This document shows, piece after piece, positions 6,626 to 7,367 of a DNA stretch of 7,367 bases; within the stretch, counting starts at the first letter, position 1, and each line of letters starts with the position of its first letter. Position numbers and translations under genes: made by a program. Below the pieces are notes generated by a model. It did not search any database. It was not told where the DNA came from and worked only from the letters and a program-made list of their open reading frames with translations. This stretch comes from Candidatus Zhuqueibacterota bacterium (GTDB lineage Bacteria > Zhuqueibacterota > QNDG01), in NCBI GenBank assembly GCA_003645915.1, contig QNDG01000059.1, positions 1 through 7,367 on the forward strand, read 5' to 3'.

Positions 6626-6659
6626 CCTGATTGTGCGGAAGAACAACCGTAGAATCGGG
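6626..6659 (+). promoter_or_regulatory. Strong hairpin in the nitroreductase 5' leader
   Basis: CCTGATTGTGCGG (6626-6638) can pair with CCGTAGAATCGGG (6647-6659) across an 8-nt loop AAGAACAA. Twelve of thirteen positions pair (two of them G-U) with one G-G mismatch. It ends about 26 nt before the GGAG Shine-Dalgarno of the nitroreductase. The bases after it (ATTATATAAATTTT) are not a clean U-tract, so an intrinsic terminator for the upstream operon is possible but poor. It fits a leader RNA element or, as DNA, an operator downstream of the promoter. I do not recognise a known riboswitch class. Confidence 0.5.
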
Positions 6660-6692
6660 ATTATATAAATTTTACATACAACACCGGAGATT

Positions 6693-7313
6693 ATGGGGAT
6701 GGGAACTGTTTTTGAACTGATTAAAACCCGTCGTTCTGTAAGGAAATTTCGTCAAGACCCCATATCATTAGAAAAATTATTAAAATTAGTAGAAGCTGCA
6801 AGATTTGCCCCTTCAGCCGCAAATATCCAACCCTGTGAATATGTGATAGTAAACAGCAGGGAAAAAGTTAATCAGATTTTTCCGTTGTTAAAGTGGGCTG
6901 GTTACATACATCCTCACGGAATACCCGGAAAAGGTGAAGAACCATCCGCTTATATTGCAGTTTTAATATCTTTGAAAAAAAAGAAAAAAAAGGGAGAGGT
7001 TGATGCTTCTGCCGCTATTCAGAATATGTTGCTTACTGCATGGGAATTGGGTATAGGCTCATGCTGGATTAAATCTGTTAAACGCAGAAGTATTAAAAAG
7101 ATTTTACGGATCCCCCATAATGTTCAGCTTGATTCAGTAATAGCTTTCGGCTATCCGGCAGAGAATCCTGTAACTGAAGATGCCGGAGAATCAATAAAAT
7201 ATTACAAAGATGATAAAGGAATTTTGCATGTTCCTAAAAGGAGTTTAAGCAGTATTGTTTTTAATAATCAGTACGGACTTTATTATGAGAAAGAAAAATT
7301 GGTTGTTGACTAA
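6693..7313 (+). CDS. Nitroreductase-family FMN oxidoreductase
   Basis: This 206-residue protein belongs to the nitroreductase fold, cytoplasmic FMN enzymes that use NAD(P)H to reduce nitro compounds, quinones or other substrates, usually as dimers. The evidence is the N-terminal FMN-phosphate motif TRRSVRKF (12-19), APSAANIQP (39-47) where Ser/Asn/Gln contact the flavin, the helix AAIQNMLLTAWELGIGSCWI (107-126), and the FGYP motif (152-155). The real substrate cannot be inferred. The C-terminal 30 residues, after a GILHVPKR segment, are slightly longer than in minimal members. Start choice: GGAG (6686-6689) is only 3 nt from the ATG at 6693 but 9 nt from the in-frame ATG at 6699, so the shorter form (204 residues) may be the true one. 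Residues 95-100 are six lysines encoded by two A8 tracts. The gene has its own promoter and is followed 15 bp later by a probable next gene. Confidence 0.93.
   Translation: MGMGTVFELIKTRRSVRKFRQDPISLEKLLKLVEAARFAPSAANIQPCEYVIVNSREKVNQIFPLLKWAGYIHPHGIPGKGEEPSAYIAVLISLKKKKKKGEVDASAAIQNMLLTAWELGIGSCWIKSVKRRSIKKILRIPHNVQLDSVIAFGYPAENPVTEDAGESIKYYKDDKGILHVPKRSLSSIVFNNQYGLYYEKEKLVVD
6975..6994 (+). repeat. Tandem A8 tracts with slippery A-AAA-AAG heptamers
   Basis: Inside the nitroreductase gene eight A (6975-6982), one G, eight A (6984-6991) and GGG follow in a row. The reading frame is AAA AAA AAG twice, so each tract contains an in-frame A AAA AAG heptamer of the kind used for -1 frameshifting in E. 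coli dnaX. A -1 shift at the second tract would reach a TGA after three codons. Confidence 0.6.
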
Positions 7314-7315
7314 TC

Positions 7316-7320
7316 AGGAG
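7316..7320 (+). promoter_or_regulatory. Shine-Dalgarno site for the gene at the right edge
   Basis: AGGAG begins two bases after the nitroreductase stop and stands 8 nt before a TTG at 7329-7331. This near-ideal placement is the main reason to believe a gene starts there. Confidence 0.5.
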
Positions 7321-7328
7321 AATAAAAA

Positions 7329-7367
7329 TTGTACGAGCAAACAGGTGTACGGAGACCAGAGAAAAGA
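7329..7367 (+). CDS. Start of an unidentified gene, cut by the window edge
   Basis: A TTG at 7329 opens a frame of 13 codons to the edge, reading (M)YEQTGVRRPEKR, a polar basic start with no recognisable motif. The AGGAG 8 nt upstream and the 15-bp distance from the nitroreductase stop suggest it continues the same transcript. TTG is also used by miaA in this window, which makes this start plausible. The product cannot be named. Confidence 0.45.
   Translation, partial: MYEQTGVRRPEKR

Overview
The window is AT-rich DNA from a Gram-negative bacterium. A lipoprotein with a lipobox and a signal-peptide-bearing outer-membrane barrel protein show an outer membrane. The style of these two genes, the MiaA variant motif (GGSGLY) and a MutL with a built-in endonuclease site suggest the wider Bacteroidetes/FCB assemblage or a neighbouring candidate phylum. 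This is inference from protein style; no marker here fixes the taxon. No mobile element, CRISPR array, tRNA or rRNA was found.

Layout. Positions 1-1935 (minus strand): a two-gene surface unit. A 390-residue lipoprotein with two DNRLRE-like beta domains is followed 28 bp later by an outer-membrane beta-barrel protein that runs off the left edge. A good sigma70-type promoter lies at 1984-2012. Positions 2155-2919 (minus): mazG, with a GTG start and a strong Shine-Dalgarno site. Positions 3097-6497 (plus): a tight four-gene operon, divergent from mazG. It holds a 69-residue single-pass membrane protein of unknown function, a YlxR-YlxQ-like (DUF448 + L7Ae) fusion RNA-binding protein, mutL and miaA. 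Every junction overlaps (4, 29 and 4 nt). Positions 6693-7313 (plus): a nitroreductase-family flavoprotein with its own promoter and a long leader holding a strong hairpin. At 7329 a further gene seems to begin with a TTG start and is cut by the right edge.

How the genes fit together. MazG removes non-canonical NTPs, MutL acts in mismatch repair, MiaA modifies tRNA for accurate reading of UNN codons, and the YlxR/YlxQ fusion probably binds structured RNA. The centre of the window therefore reads as an information-fidelity cluster. The left end is an unrelated cell-surface unit, and the nitroreductase is probably a separate redox gene.

Most of the window is ordinary chromosomal housekeeping DNA, and I see no wholly new multi-gene system. 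The items most worth a second look are the relocated YlxR-YlxQ fusion, the small membrane protein leading the mutL operon with its two nested start sites, the hairpin ahead of the nitroreductase, and the doubled A8 tract inside the nitroreductase gene.
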